DNA of 64,000 bases from Thiobacillus sp. (GCA_011391285.1 JAABQU010000233.1:1-64000); one strand, 5' to 3'. Shown: positions 9,243 through 18,662, numbered from the stretch's first letter. The notes: generated by a model not told the origin, from the letters alone. Numbers and translations: made by a program.

Positions 9243-10274
9243 TCAGGCGGCGGCTTCGGCGTCGGCCGCGTACACGAAGGAATCGGCGAAGAATTCCTCC
9301 TCCGGCAAGCCGCGCGTTTGGGTGAACGCATCGCGCGCGCGGTCGACCATGACAGGCGCACCGCAGACGTAGACCTGATAGCCCGAGAGGTCGGCAAAAT
9401 CAGCCAGCACGGCCTCGTGCACGAAGCCGGTACGGCCCTGCCAGTGGTCGCCTGGCTCGGGGTTGGACAGCACCGGGATGAAGCTGAAGTTGGGATGCTC
9501 GGCCTGCCACTGCTGCGGCAGTTCCGCCATGTACAGATCCTTCAGCGCGCGCGCCCCCCAGTACAGCACCAGCTCGCGTTCCGTGTGTTCGGCGAAGGCA
9601 TGTTCCAGCATGCCCTTGATCGGCGCAAAGCCGGTGCCACCGGCGATGAAGATCATCGGCTTGTCGGAATCCTCGCGCATGAAGAAGCTGCCCAGCGGGC
9701 CCTTCAGGCGCAGGATGTCGCGTTCCTTCAGGGTGGAAAACACCTGGTCGGAAAACAGGCCGCCCGGTACATGGCGGATATGCAGTTCCAGCAGCGCGTC
9801 GTTGTGCGGCGGGTTGGCAAGCGAGTAGCTGCGCGACTTGCCGTCTTTCAACTGGAAATCGATGTATTGCCCGGCGAGGTATTGCAGGCGTTCGTTGGCG
9901 GGCAGCTTGATCAGCACCCGCATCACATCGTCGGCGCGTTTTTCCAGCTTTTCGACGCGGCACGGCAGCGTCTTCACCACGATGTCCTTGGCGGCACCGA
10001 TTTCCTTGGCTTCGATGACCATGTCGGAGAGCGGCTTGGCGCGGCAGAACAAGGCGCGGCCCTGAGTTTTCTCTTCTTCCTTTAATGCCGTGGCCGAATG
10101 CACGCCGTAGTCGAGCTGGCCGGACAGCACTTTGCCCTTGCAGGCACCGCAGGCGCCGTTGCGGCAGCCGTAGGGCAGCGAAAATCCTTCGCGCAGCGCG
10201 GCTTCGAGGATGGTTTCGTCATCCTGGACGGTGAAATGGTGCCCGCTGGGCTGGATGGTTACTTGGTGCGGCAT
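9243..10274 (-). CDS. ferredoxin-fused NAD(P)H flavin reductase (CDP-6-deoxy-delta-3,4-glucoseen reductase-like)
   Basis: A 343-residue soluble electron-transfer protein. The N-terminal plant-type 2Fe-2S domain (about 1-90) has the ligand set in GCRNGACGACKG plus a fourth Cys in LFCRAKPL. A FAD-binding domain with RSYSLANPP and an NAD(P)-binding domain starting at IFIAGGTGFAPI follow. The architecture matches reductases of ring-hydroxylating dioxygenases and the AscD-type reductases. No oxygenase partner is encoded nearby, so the true acceptor is unknown. It is divergent from the SDR-like gene. Confidence 0.85.
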   Translation of the reverse strand: MPHQVTIQPSGHHFTVQDDETILEAALREGFSLPYGCRNGACGACKGKVLSGQLDYGVHSATALKEEEKTQGRALFCRAKPLSDMVIEAKEIGAAKDIVVKTLPCRVEKLEKRADDVMRVLIKLPANERLQYLAGQYIDFQLKDGKSRSYSLANPPHNDALLELHIRHVPGGLFSDQVFSTLKERDILRLKGPLGSFFMREDSDKPMIFIAGGTGFAPIKGMLEHAFAEHTERELVLYWGARALKDLYMAELPQQWQAEHPNFSFIPVLSNPEPGDHWQGRTGFVHEAVLADFADLSGYQVYVCGAPVMVDRARDAFTQTRGLPEEEFFADSFVYAADAEAAA

Positions 10275-10324
10275 GATGTGGGCTTAAAATACTTTGAAAA
10301 ACAGGTCGATTATCGCCCGAGAGA

Positions 10325-10342
10325 CAGGGGTTTTCACCCCTG
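10325..10342 (+). promoter_or_regulatory. short inverted repeat in the 111-bp divergent promoter region
   Basis: CAGGGGT and ACCCCTG separated by four bases, between the divergent flavin reductase and SDR genes. It could be an operator or a leader hairpin. No T-run follows, so it is not a typical terminator. Confidence 0.3.
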
Positions 10343-10385
10343 CGGGCAAAGGGTTACAGACAACCGGGGTGGATGAGCAGGCGTG

Positions 10386-11273
10386 ATGAAGAACATCTTG
10401 ATCGTAGGGTTTGGCGATGTCGCCGAGCGGCTGGTTAAGCGATATGCCCGACAGGCCGCGTTCATCGGGATGATCCGCCGTCCCGAGCGTGCCGCTGAGT
10501 TGCGTGCGCTGGGGGTAACGCCCTACGTTGGCGATCTTGACGTATCCGCCACGCTGAAACGGCTGCCGCGTGTCGATGGCGTGCTCCACTTTGCGCCGCC
10601 CCCCAACGAGGGAAGAACCGATCCGCGCACCGCGCACCTGTTGCAAGCGCTGGCGCGGCACGGCAAGCCGGGCGCGCTCGTGTATATCAGCACCAGCGGT
10701 GTGTATGGCGACTGCGGCGGCAAATGGGTCAGTGAAACGCGCGCGGTCGCGCCGGTGAACGGTCGCGCGGTAAGGCGGGTGGACGCCGAGCGCCAGTTGC
10801 GTGCCTGGGGCGAAGCCTTGCGGGTACAGGTGAGCATCCTGCGCGCGCCGGGCATTTATGCCGCCGACCGCCTGCCGCTGGAACGCATCAGACGCGGCAC
10901 CCCGGCGCTGGTGGCGCAGGACGACAGCTACACCAATCACATTCATGCCGACGATTTGGCTCGGCTGGCGTGGGCGGCGCTGTTCCGTGGCCGTTCGCAG
11001 CGCATCTACCATGCCGTCGACGCGCATCCTCTCAAAATGGGCGATTGGTTCGACAGCTGCGCCGATGCCTTCGAACTGCCGCGCCCGCCGCGGGTGAAGC
11101 GCGAAGAAGCGGAAAAAGTGCTGTCCGAGGCCCTGCTGTCGTTCCTGCGCGAGTCGCGCCAATTGTCGAACGCGCGCACGACGCGCGAGTTGCGTCTGAA
11201 ATACCGCTATCCGACGTCCGACGATCTGCTGCGCGAAATCCGCCAGGCGCGCGGGCAGATGAAGCTGTTTTAA
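10386..11273 (+). CDS. SDR-family NAD(P)-dependent epimerase/reductase-like protein
   Basis: A 295-residue Rossmann-fold protein starting KNILIVGFGDVAERL, with the extended-SDR motif STSGVYGDCGG and a conserved arginine/asparagine substrate region (RAPGIYAADRLP; NHIHADDLARL). It resembles YeeZ-type proteins of unknown substrate. The ATG is immediately preceded by an in-frame GTG at 10383, which could be the true start. It is convergent with fxsA (nine bases apart, no terminator seen). Confidence 0.75.
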   Translation: MKNILIVGFGDVAERLVKRYARQAAFIGMIRRPERAAELRALGVTPYVGDLDVSATLKRLPRVDGVLHFAPPPNEGRTDPRTAHLLQALARHGKPGALVYISTSGVYGDCGGKWVSETRAVAPVNGRAVRRVDAERQLRAWGEALRVQVSILRAPGIYAADRLPLERIRRGTPALVAQDDSYTNHIHADDLARLAWAALFRGRSQRIYHAVDAHPLKMGDWFDSCADAFELPRPPRVKREEAEKVLSEALLSFLRESRQLSNARTTRELRLKYRYPTSDDLLREIRQARGQMKLF

Positions 11274-11282
11274 TAGCCGCCG

Positions 11283-11747
11283 CTAGCGAAGCAGATCGTC
11301 GGACTCGCGCTTGAACTCGCCGTCAATCGTTGTGGGCGCCACGTTTGCACCCTCCCCCCTCGAGGCGGGAGCTTGGGGAGAGGGGGCGTCGTCGTTGGCC
11401 GGCCGCAGTGGATCCGGTTTGTGGCGACCCCATGTGCCGGGAATCAGCAGCAGCCCCAGCGCGATGGCATCGCTGATGAAGCCGGGAAAGACCAGCAGGC
11501 CGCCGGCCAGCAGCATGCGCCCACTGGCGAATAGCGCAGTCAGCGGGTGTGCGCCAGACTGCACCGAAAACAGCAGGCGCGCGCCCCAGGCAACACGCTC
11601 GACGCGAATCAGCATGACCCCGGCAACGGCCGCCAGCAGCAACCACAGCAGTACCCAGCCGCCGATGGCGTCGGCTACCCAGAAAATGCCGATGGCTTCC
11701 AGAACCGGAAACGACAGCATCAATAGAACAATCCAACCAAAGCGCAT
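11283..11747 (-). CDS. fxsA: FxsA-family inner-membrane protein
   Basis: A 154-residue protein with the FxsA pattern: N-terminal membrane segments (about 7-50), the VAWGARLLFSVQSG loop, and FPGFISDAIALGLLLIPG. The family affects phage exclusion in E. coli when overexpressed; its normal role is unknown. The hydrophilic C-terminal tail (about 110-154) is partly encoded by a GC-rich palindromic repeat. The start codon lies three bases from the divergent cutA ATG. Confidence 0.88.
   Translation of the reverse strand: MRFGWIVLLMLSFPVLEAIGIFWVADAIGGWVLLWLLLAAVAGVMLIRVERVAWGARLLFSVQSGAHPLTALFASGRMLLAGGLLVFPGFISDAIALGLLLIPGTWGRHKPDPLRPANDDAPSPQAPASRGEGANVAPTTIDGEFKRESDDLLR
11350..11386. repeat. GC-rich palindromic repeat, copy 1 (inside fxsA)
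   Basis: A C-rich left arm and a GGGGAGAGGGGG right arm around GGCGGGAGCTT. The right half closely matches a second copy at 40573-40614 in the xerC gene. It resembles the dispersed CCCTCTCCC-type repeats common in proteobacterial genomes, and here it encodes part of the FxsA tail. Confidence 0.6.
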
Positions 11748-11750
11748 GAC

Positions 11751-12074
11751 ATGGAACCTTTGTTAATCTTGACCAATTTACCCGATGTCGCGAGCGCCGA
11801 GAAACTGGCGCATGCTTTAATCGAACATCGGGCGGCGGCGTGCGTGAACGTTTTGGCGCCTTGCCGCTCCATTTACCGGTGGGAGGGCGCGGTGGAGACG
11901 ACGGTGGAAATCCCGCTGCTGATCAAAACCACCCGCGCGGCGTATCCGCTGGTTGAAGCAATCGTCCGCGCACATCATCCTTACGACGTTCCGGAATTGA
12001 TTGCCACGCCCATAACACACGGATTGCCGGCCTATCTCGACTGGCTGGACACGGAGACTGATAAACATGATTAA
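11751..12074 (+). CDS. cutA: divalent-cation tolerance protein CutA
   Basis: Small (107-residue) trimeric, ferredoxin-like-fold protein. It shows the family pattern LILTNLPD, AACVNVLAPCRSIYRW, and the C-terminal HPYDVPELIATPITHG. CutA is linked to copper and other metal tolerance, but its mechanism is unsettled. The ATG is only three bases from the fxsA ATG on the other strand, so its promoter must lie within fxsA. Its end overlaps the dsbD start by eight bases, the usual cutA-dsbD order. Confidence 0.95.
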   Translation: MEPLLILTNLPDVASAEKLAHALIEHRAAACVNVLAPCRSIYRWEGAVETTVEIPLLIKTTRAAYPLVEAIVRAHHPYDVPELIATPITHGLPAYLDWLDTETDKHD

Positions 12075-14352
12075 AACTGGATGGATTCGTTTGCTCGGCG
12101 CATTGCTCTTACTTTGGGGTGCGCTGACGCTCTTTCCAGTGGCACAGGCGCAAGAATTCCTAGACCCGGAAATCGCGTTCAAGTTCTCGGCGCGTGCGCT
12201 CGATGCGAATACGCTCGAAGCGCGCTGGCAGATTGCGGACGGCTACTACATGTACCGGGACAAGTTCAAGTTTGCAGTCGAGGGCGCCTCGCTTGGCGCG
12301 CCGAAACTGCCTGCCGGCAAGATCAAGGAAGACGAGTTCTTCGGCAAGGTCGAGACCTACACCAAGGACGTGCGCATTACGCTGCCGATCCAGCGTGCGG
12401 CGGACACCCAGTCGATTACCCTGAAAACCGTTTCGCAGGGCTGCGCCGACGCCGGCCTGTGCTACACGCCGCAGGAAACCAGCGTGACGATCAAGCTGCC
12501 CGCCGTGGTGGCCGCAGCCGCGGCCGCAACTGCAGCCGCGGCGCCTGCAGCATCCGCATCGGCCCTGGATGGCTTGCGCAGCCTGATGGGCGATGGCGGC
12601 ATGCCGAAACTGCTGCCGCCGGACGAGGCCTTCCTGGTCGCCGCAGGCATGACGGATGCGCAGACGGTGAAGCTCGACTACACGCTGACGCCCGACACCT
12701 ACCTGTATCGCGACAAGCTTGCCTTCATCGTCAAATCGCCTGCCGACGTCAAGGTGGCGAAGGCGGACACGCCGGCAGGGGATGTCAAGGAAGACCCGAC
12801 CTTCGGCCGCACCGAGGTGTACCACCAGAATTTTTCCGCCAGCGTAACTTTGTCGCGCGCGCTTGCGGCAGGTGAACAATTGGTGCTGGAGGCGGCCTGG
12901 CAGGGCTGCAACGAGGCGGTCGGCGTCTGCTATCCGCCGAGCACACGCGAGTTCACCCTGGTTTCGGGTGGGGGTGTGCTGGCCGCGACAGCGGTTGCGG
13001 CCAGCGGGGATGCGCCGACCGAACCTGCCATCGAATCCGACACTTCCCGCATCGAGCGCGTACTCGCGGGCGGCAGCTTCTGGCCGGTGATCCTGACCTT
13101 CTTCGGCCTCGGCCTGCTGCTGGCGCTCACGCCATGCGTGTTCCCGATGATTCCGATCCTGTCGGGCATCATTGCCGGGCAGAAAAAAGACCTCACCAAG
13201 ATGAGCGGCTTCCTGCTGTCGCTGGCCTACGTGCTGGGCATGGCGATCACCTATGCGGTGGCTGGGGTGGCGGCGGCGTTGTCAGGCACGCTGCTGTCGA
13301 ACGCGCTGCAGAATCCGGTGGCGCTCGGCATCGGCGCCGGCATTTTCGTGCTGCTGGCGATGTCGATGTTCGGCTTCTTCGAAATCCAGTTGCCGAGCTT
13401 CATCCAGAGCAAGTTCTCCGATGCGTCGAACAAGATGAAGGGCGGCAATTTCATCGGCGTCTTCTTCATGGGCGCGCTCTCTGCCGTGATCCTCGGCCCG
13501 TGCGTGGCGCCGCCCTTGGCCGCCGCGCTCGCCTTCATCGCGCAGACCGGCAACACCGTGCTGGGTGGCCTCGCCCTCTTCGTGCTGGCGTTGGGCATGG
13601 GCGTTCCGTTATTGCTGGTGGGCCTGTCGGCGGGCGCTCTGCTGCCGAAGGCGGGCGGCTGGATGAATGCGGTGAAATATTTCTTCGGCGTGATGATGCT
13701 GGCGATCGCCATCTACCTGATCTCACCGGTCATCCCGGCCTGGGTCGGCATGCTGCTGTGGGCGCTGCTGCTGATCGCCTCCGCCGTTTTCCTGCATGCG
13801 CTCGACCCGCTGCCGGCGCACGCGACCGGCTGGTCGCGGCTTTGGAAGGGGTTGGGCGTGGTGCTGCTGATCGGCGGCCTGGCGATCCTGCTCGGCATGC
13901 TGGCCGGCAGCCGAAACCTGCTGCAGCCGCTCGATGTCTTCAAGGGCGGCGCGGTAGGCGGCGTGGCGATGGCGGCCGAACAGAAAGGGCTGGCATTCGA
14001 GAAGGTCAAGGACGTGGCGGAGCTCGATGCGCGTCTGGCTGCCGCCAAGGCCGATGGCCGCGCGGTCATGCTCGATTTCTACGCCGACTGGTGCGTGTCG
14101 TGCAAGGAAATGGAAACCTTCACCTTCACCGATGCGCGGGTGCAGGCGCGTTTGGCGGACGTGGTGTTGTTGAAGGCCGATGTCACCGCCAATACCGAGG
14201 CCGACAAGGCGCTGCTGAAGCGCTTCAACCTGTTCGGCCCGCCCGGGCTGATTTTCTGGACCGCCGCTGGCGAGCAGTCAGCTTACAAGGTGATCGGTTT
14301 CGAAAAGGCCGACAAGTTCCTGGCGAGCATCGATTCGGCGCTCGGCAAGTAA
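12067..14352 (+). CDS. dsbD: thiol:disulfide interchange protein DsbD with a duplicated N-terminal domain
   Basis: Carries reducing power from cytoplasmic thioredoxin across the inner membrane to periplasmic partners. Domains in order: signal peptide (1-29); a first DsbD-alpha domain with C126/C132 in QGCADAGLCY; an Ala-rich linker (about 147-166); a second DsbD-alpha domain with C281/C288 in QGCNEAVGVCY; the eight-helix membrane domain with TPCVFPM and LGPCVAPP; and a C-terminal thioredoxin domain with C676-V-S-C679. At 761 residues it is well above the usual 560-600 because of the extra alpha domain. It overlaps cutA by eight bases and ends before a long stem-loop. Confidence 0.96.
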   Translation: MIKTGWIRLLGALLLLWGALTLFPVAQAQEFLDPEIAFKFSARALDANTLEARWQIADGYYMYRDKFKFAVEGASLGAPKLPAGKIKEDEFFGKVETYTKDVRITLPIQRAADTQSITLKTVSQGCADAGLCYTPQETSVTIKLPAVVAAAAAATAAAAPAASASALDGLRSLMGDGGMPKLLPPDEAFLVAAGMTDAQTVKLDYTLTPDTYLYRDKLAFIVKSPADVKVAKADTPAGDVKEDPTFGRTEVYHQNFSASVTLSRALAAGEQLVLEAAWQGCNEAVGVCYPPSTREFTLVSGGGVLAATAVAASGDAPTEPAIESDTSRIERVLAGGSFWPVILTFFGLGLLLALTPCVFPMIPILSGIIAGQKKDLTKMSGFLLSLAYVLGMAITYAVAGVAAALSGTLLSNALQNPVALGIGAGIFVLLAMSMFGFFEIQLPSFIQSKFSDASNKMKGGNFIGVFFMGALSAVILGPCVAPPLAAALAFIAQTGNTVLGGLALFVLALGMGVPLLLVGLSAGALLPKAGGWMNAVKYFFGVMMLAIAIYLISPVIPAWVGMLLWALLLIASAVFLHALDPLPAHATGWSRLWKGLGVVLLIGGLAILLGMLAGSRNLLQPLDVFKGGAVGGVAMAAEQKGLAFEKVKDVAELDARLAAAKADGRAVMLDFYADWCVSCKEMETFTFTDARVQARLADVVLLKADVTANTEADKALLKRFNLFGPPGLIFWTAAGEQSAYKVIGFEKADKFLASIDSALGK

Positions 14353-14366
14353 GCTTCATCTGAATG

Positions 14367-14410
14367 AACGACGAACCCCTGCGGGCTTGCGCACGCAGGG
14401 GTTCGTCGTT
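14367..14410. terminator. long stem-loop terminator between convergent genes
   Basis: A perfect 17-base inverted repeat (AACGACGAACCCCTGCG and its complement) with a 10-base loop, between the dsbD stop and the stop of the opposing gene at 14425. The T-run is short, but the stem and the convergent setting support a bidirectional terminator. Confidence 0.75.
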
Positions 14411-14424
14411 TCAGGGGACATGGT

Positions 14425-15492
14425 TTAAGGCTGGCGCCGCAGCGCTGCAATGGCGTCGAGCAGCGGGGTCACGATGGGCTGGATCTTGCGCCGCATCAGC
14501 GAGCCGATCGCGGTGGTCTTGAGGAAGATCGGACGAACGGTATCGGCGTCCACCGCGGCCAGCGCGTCGAGTGCGGTGCAATCCGTTTCAAACTGCGGCG
14601 CCGTGTCGAGCAGGGCCTGACGCATCGCACTGCGGGCGGCCTCATCGGTCTGGCGCAAGGGTGCACACCAGTTGGCCAGCGCGTTCAGCGTGTGGTTCAC
14701 CACTTCCTGGTTTTCCGGGCGTTCGAGGATGGTCGCCGTGGTGGCGATGAAGGTCTGCCCCTGCCCAGACAGCGCCTTGTCCAGCATCACGCTGTAGGGG
14801 TTGCCGCCGAGATGCGGCACGCTCGCATGGTCGGCGCGCGCCGCGCGCGGATTGGGCAGATTGTCCGGCTGCAGTTCGAGGAAGGCGACGTAATAGGAGT
14901 TGCGGCTGTTGCCGCGCTTCCAGATCGACAGCCGTTCGGCGTCGGTCAGCACGCGCGAGTACAGCATCACCGCGACGGTATCGAGGATGCCGACGTCGTC
15001 CTCGTGCAAAAACGCCAGATGGTCGACCAGGAATTCGGCCAGCGTGCGGCCCATGCTACCTTGGCACACCACGTCGCGCATCAGCATCAGCCGCGCATTC
15101 TCGATGGTCGGCATGCACCACCAGGCATAGCGCGCCAGTTCGTCGGTCAACGCGGGCGAGTGCACCACCGCGACCACCGCTTCTTCTTCGGCAATCAACA
15201 GCAACTGCGCCAGATGCTGGTTCGACAACCCGGCCTGTGATTGCCGCGTCCAGCGTGTCAGGTGAACCGGGTAGCCTCCGGGCGAACCGAGCGCATGTCC
15301 GGACAGCATTTCGCGTACCCGTTTCAGATAGCGGTCGGAACGCTCGTTGGGCTTCAGCGGCACGCTCGCTTCGCCCTGCGGCGTCAGCGCCCACAGCGTC
15401 ATGTTCGATTCGTCGATGCGGACAGCCTTGAGATCGGTGTTGAAGAGGACGTTGAGACGAAGCTCGTCCTCGGGGGACAACTCGTCGTTCAT
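14425..15492 (-). CDS. conserved protein of unknown function, possibly DsrS-like
   Basis: A 355-residue soluble protein with no signal peptide, membrane segment or known catalytic motif that I can see. It is helical and acidic, with residues such as [18 protein letters not shown] and [20 protein letters not shown]. Its ATG overlaps the hemL TGA by four bases, so it is probably translated with hemL. From memory, proteins called sulfur reduction protein DsrS in sulfur-oxidising proteobacteria have this size and character. I cannot verify this, so I assign no gene symbol. Confidence 0.6.
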   Translation of the reverse strand: MNDELSPEDELRLNVLFNTDLKAVRIDESNMTLWALTPQGEASVPLKPNERSDRYLKRVREMLSGHALGSPGGYPVHLTRWTRQSQAGLSNQHLAQLLLIAEEEAVVAVVHSPALTDELARYAWWCMPTIENARLMLMRDVVCQGSMGRTLAEFLVDHLAFLHEDDVGILDTVAVMLYSRVLTDAERLSIWKRGNSRNSYYVAFLELQPDNLPNPRAARADHASVPHLGGNPYSVMLDKALSGQGQTFIATTATILERPENQEVVNHTLNALANWCAPLRQTDEAARSAMRQALLDTAPQFETDCTALDALAAVDADTVRPIFLKTTAIGSLMRRKIQPIVTPLLDAIAALRRQP

Positions 15493-16766
15493 AGGGTCTT
15501 GAATACGGCGCGCGCGGCTTCGATGGTGGCGTCAATGTCGGCGTCGCTGTGCGCAGCCGAGACGAAACCCGCCTCGAACGCGGAGGGCGCGAGATAGATG
15601 CCGTGGTCGAGCATGGCATGGAAGAAGCGGTTGAAGGCTTTCTTGTCGCACTGCATGACTTCCGCAAAGCTCGTGGGCGGCTTGGCCGCGAAATACAGGC
15701 CGAACATGCCGCCGACCGAGTCGGCGCAGAAGGTGACGCCGACATCCTTTGCCGCGGCGGTGAGGCCTTTGACCAGCCGCTCGGTGCGCGCGGTCAGCGC
15801 CGCGTGGAAGCCGGGTTCGGAAATCGCCGCCAGCGTGGCGAGCCCTGCCGCCACCGCCACCGGGTTGCCCGACAGCGTGCCGGCCTGGTAAACGGGGCCG
15901 GTCGGCGCGAGCTTGTCCATGACGTCTGCGCGGCCGCCGAAGGCGCCGACCGGCATGCCGCCACCGATCACCTTGCCGAGCGTGGTGAGGTCGGGCTTGA
16001 TGCCGAGCAGTTTCTGCGCGCAGCCGAGGTCGACGCGGAAGCCGGTCATCACCTCGTCGAAGATCAGCAGCGCGCCATATTGATCACATAGCCGGCGCAT
16101 CGCCGCCATGAACTCGGCGGTCGGCTTGACCAGGTTCATGTTGCCGGCGAAAGGCTCGACGATGATGCAGGCGATCTCGTCGCCGATTTCGGCGAAGGTG
16201 CGTTCGAGCCCAGCGACGTCGTTGTAGTCCAGAACGATCGTCTGTGCCGCGACTTCGGGCGGCACCCCGGCCGAGGTGGGGTTGCCGAAGGTGAGTGCGC
16301 CGGAGCCGGCCTTCACCAGCAGAAAATCGGCGTGGCCGTGGTAGCAGCCCTCGAACTTGATGAACTTGGAGCGGCCGGTGAATCCTCTGGCAAGACGGAT
16401 CGCGCTCATCGTCGCCTCGGTGCCGGACGACACCAGCCTGACCTTTTCGATGCTCGGCACCAGTTCGATGATGCGGCGGGCGATGGTGAGCTCGGCTTCG
16501 CTTGGCGCGCCGAACGACAGGCCGTTGGCGGCGGCATCCTGCACCGCCTTCACCGTGCCGGGGTGGGCGTGGCCGAGGATGGCCGGGCCCCATGAGCCGA
16601 CGTAGTCGATGTATTCGCGGCCGTCGGCGTCCCACACGCGCGATCCCTTGGCGCGGCTGAAGAAAACCGGGGTGCCGCCCACGCTCTTGAAGGCGCGCAC
16701 GGGTGAATTGACGCCGCCGGGGATGACTTGCTGCGATTGTTCGAAAAGTTCTTGGTTGCGGCTCAT
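15489..16766 (-). CDS. hemL: glutamate-1-semialdehyde 2,1-aminomutase
   Basis: PLP enzyme making 5-aminolevulinate from glutamate-1-semialdehyde in the C5 route to tetrapyrroles. The 425-residue product starts [10 protein letters not shown] and has [12 protein letters not shown], the class-III aminotransferase core [10 protein letters not shown], and the PLP lysine K265 in [11 protein letters not shown]. An in-frame GTG at 16778 would add four residues; the ATG at 16766 fits the family better. It is eight bases downstream of thiE and overlaps the next gene by four bases. Confidence 0.97.
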   Translation of the reverse strand: MSRNQELFEQSQQVIPGGVNSPVRAFKSVGGTPVFFSRAKGSRVWDADGREYIDYVGSWGPAILGHAHPGTVKAVQDAAANGLSFGAPSEAELTIARRIIELVPSIEKVRLVSSGTEATMSAIRLARGFTGRSKFIKFEGCYHGHADFLLVKAGSGALTFGNPTSAGVPPEVAAQTIVLDYNDVAGLERTFAEIGDEIACIIVEPFAGNMNLVKPTAEFMAAMRRLCDQYGALLIFDEVMTGFRVDLGCAQKLLGIKPDLTTLGKVIGGGMPVGAFGGRADVMDKLAPTGPVYQAGTLSGNPVAVAAGLATLAAISEPGFHAALTARTERLVKGLTAAAKDVGVTFCADSVGGMFGLYFAAKPPTSFAEVMQCDKKAFNRFFHAMLDHGIYLAPSAFEAGFVSAAHSDADIDATIEAARAVFKTL

Positions 16767-16774
16767 GGTTCGGC

Positions 16775-17425
16775 TCACTCTTCCGGTTCGGTTTCAAATA
16801 ATTGATTGAGGGCACGCGCAGCGGCGCGGATATCGGAGGCGTCGAACAGGGCCGACAGCACGGCCAGGCTGTCGGCGCCGGCATCCAGCAGCATCGGGGC
16901 GTTGGCGAGCGTGATGCCGCCGATGGCGACGATCGGCACGTGGATGATAGGCGCGGCGGCGCGCAGCAGGGCGGTGTCGGCGCGCCCGGCTGCCGGCTTG
17001 GTCGGCGACGGAAAAAAGCTGCCGAACGCCACGTAGTCGGCGCCCGCCGCCTGCGCGGCCAGCGCGGTCTCCAGGCTCTGGTAGCACGAGGCGCCGATGA
17101 ACTTGCCCTTGCCGAGAATGATGCGCGCCTCCCGCAGGCTGCCGTCGTCGCGCCCGAGGTGCACGCCGTCGGCGTCGCACAGGTCGGCCAGACGCAGATC
17201 GTCGTTGACGATCAGCGGAACGCCGCAGGGACGGCACAGCGCGACCAACTCGCTGGCCTGTTCGTGGCGGCGCGCGACATCGCCCGACTTGTCTCGGTAC
17301 TGCACCGCTGCGATGCCGCCTGCCAAAGCCGCTTCGACCTGCGTCAGCAGCTTTTCCGTATCCGCAGTCTCGAACGTGATGGCGTAGAGGCCGCCCGGGA
17401 ATTCAAGCATGGCGGACTCAGGCAT
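16775..17425 (-). CDS. thiE: thiamine-phosphate synthase
   Basis: Joins HMP-pyrophosphate to thiazole phosphate to give thiamine monophosphate. The TIM-barrel shows VQYRDKSGD, the substrate loop [47 protein letters not shown] and the phosphate-binding [10 protein letters not shown]. The start is uncertain: ATG at 17425 follows GGAAGG and overlaps the thiD stop region; alternatives are ATG at 17443 and 17410. It sits between thiD and hemL in one minus-strand unit. Confidence 0.94.
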   Translation of the reverse strand: MPESAMLEFPGGLYAITFETADTEKLLTQVEAALAGGIAAVQYRDKSGDVARRHEQASELVALCRPCGVPLIVNDDLRLADLCDADGVHLGRDDGSLREARIILGKGKFIGASCYQSLETALAAQAAGADYVAFGSFFPSPTKPAAGRADTALLRAAAPIIHVPIVAIGGITLANAPMLLDAGADSLAVLSALFDASDIRAAARALNQLFETEPEE

Positions 17426-18260
17426 TGCCTTCCGTCGGCACATCCTGCGCCCAGAAAAAGCGCTCGGGGATGTACTGCCCCATGCCGGGACGGAAGGCTG
17501 CTTTCAGCGTTTCGTAGGTGAAATTCTGCGCTTCGCGAACCGCCATCGGCACGTCCTGTCCGTACGCCAGGGCAGCCGCGATTGCCGAGGCGAGCGTGCA
17601 ACCGGAACCGTGATAGCTGCCGGGCAGGCGGTCCCAGGCGTCGGTCTGCACGTGACCGCCGGCGTCGTACAGGCTGTTCAGCACGCGCGGCGTGGCTTCG
17701 TGGGTGCCGGTGATGAGCACGTATTCGCAGCCGAGGTCGGTCAGGTGTTTGGCGCAGGCGGCCAGATCCATGTCGTCCTCGTCCGACTCGAACAGCGCCA
17801 GCCGCCGCGCTTCGTGGCTGTTGGGGGTGAGGATGCTGGTCTGCGGGATCAGCAGGTCGCGCATGGCGGAAATCATGTCTTCGGTGGCCATCTCGTCGCC
17901 GCGTCCGGACGCCAGCACCGGGTCGAGAATGACCGGAATGTCGGGGTAGTCGGCAAGAATCTCGGCGATGACTGCGATCGATTCGGGACTGCCCATCAGA
18001 CCGAGCTTGAATGCGGCCACCGGCACGTCCTCCAGCAGCATGCGGGCCTGGTCCGCCACCCATTCGGCGTCGATCGCCAGTATTTCGTCGACCCGGGCCG
18101 TGTCCTGCACGGTAATCGCGGTGATCACCGACAGCGGGTGGCAGCCCATGCTCGCCAGCGTCAGCAGGTCGGCCTGGATGCCGGCGCCGCCGGTCGGGTC
18201 GGATGCGGCAAAGCTGAGCACCATGGGCGGCGCGGGTTTGGGGGAGAAAATGGAAGGCAT
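17418..18260 (-). CDS. thiD: hydroxymethylpyrimidine/phosphomethylpyrimidine kinase
   Basis: Ribokinase-family kinase that phosphorylates HMP and HMP-phosphate for thiamine synthesis. Seen are the N-terminal SFAASDPTGGAGIQADLLTL, GCHPLSVITAITVQDT, the VLDPVLASGRGDEM segment, and the anion-hole motif GSYHGSGCTLASAIAA with its catalytic aspartate position replaced in the usual ThiD manner (GSGCTLASA). Length is 280 residues. It is first in the thiD-thiE-hemL unit. No TPP riboswitch is present in the 53 bases between it and the divergent rubredoxin. Confidence 0.95.
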   Translation of the reverse strand: MPSIFSPKPAPPMVLSFAASDPTGGAGIQADLLTLASMGCHPLSVITAITVQDTARVDEILAIDAEWVADQARMLLEDVPVAAFKLGLMGSPESIAVIAEILADYPDIPVILDPVLASGRGDEMATEDMISAMRDLLIPQTSILTPNSHEARRLALFESDEDDMDLAACAKHLTDLGCEYVLITGTHEATPRVLNSLYDAGGHVQTDAWDRLPGSYHGSGCTLASAIAAALAYGQDVPMAVREAQNFTYETLKAAFRPGMGQYIPERFFWAQDVPTEGNA

Positions 18261-18313
18261 GGCATCACTGCTTTAGAATCAAGTTCCAATTTTATCCGAT
18301 TCCCCTTCTTCTC

Positions 18314-18496
18314 ATGTCCGACACCCCCGAATACAAAAGCTGGATGTGCCTGATCTGCGGCTATATTTATCGCGAGGAAGCCGGCGCGCCCGCTGATGGC
18401 ATTCCGCCCGGCACGCGCTGGGAAGATGTGCCAATCAACTGGACCTGCCCGGATTGCGGGGCGCGCAAGGACGATTTCGAGATGGTTGCGTTCTGA
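18314..18496 (+). CDS. rubredoxin
   Basis: A 60-residue one-iron electron carrier. The Fe(Cys)4 site is formed by MCLICGY and WTCPDCGARK, and the conserved YIYREEAGAPADGIPPGT loop is intact. It is divergent from thiD across 53 bases. In related genomes a rubredoxin commonly sits next to pilG; here one extra gene separates them. Confidence 0.96.
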   Translation: MSDTPEYKSWMCLICGYIYREEAGAPADGIPPGTRWEDVPINWTCPDCGARKDDFEMVAF

Positions 18497-18662
18497 TGTT
18501 TGGGTTTTTTCATCCCCCTGCTCAAGAAAATGCGCGGAATAGTCGATAGCGCGTAAGCACGGCGGGCGTTTCGTGCCCTACAATTGCCGACAACCATGAG
18601 GCCACCCTGTCAATGGTACGGAGAGACAGCGAATCAGGGTATATATTAATTAGGAGATAATT

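Noticed and set aside
13134..14363. 409-codon plus-strand frame overlapping dsbD
   Set aside because: It is an out-of-frame shadow of dsbD with Arg/Gly-rich low-complexity composition.
18261..18313. Possible TPP riboswitch before thiD
   Set aside because: The gap to the divergent rubredoxin is only 53 bases and contains no THI-box sequence.
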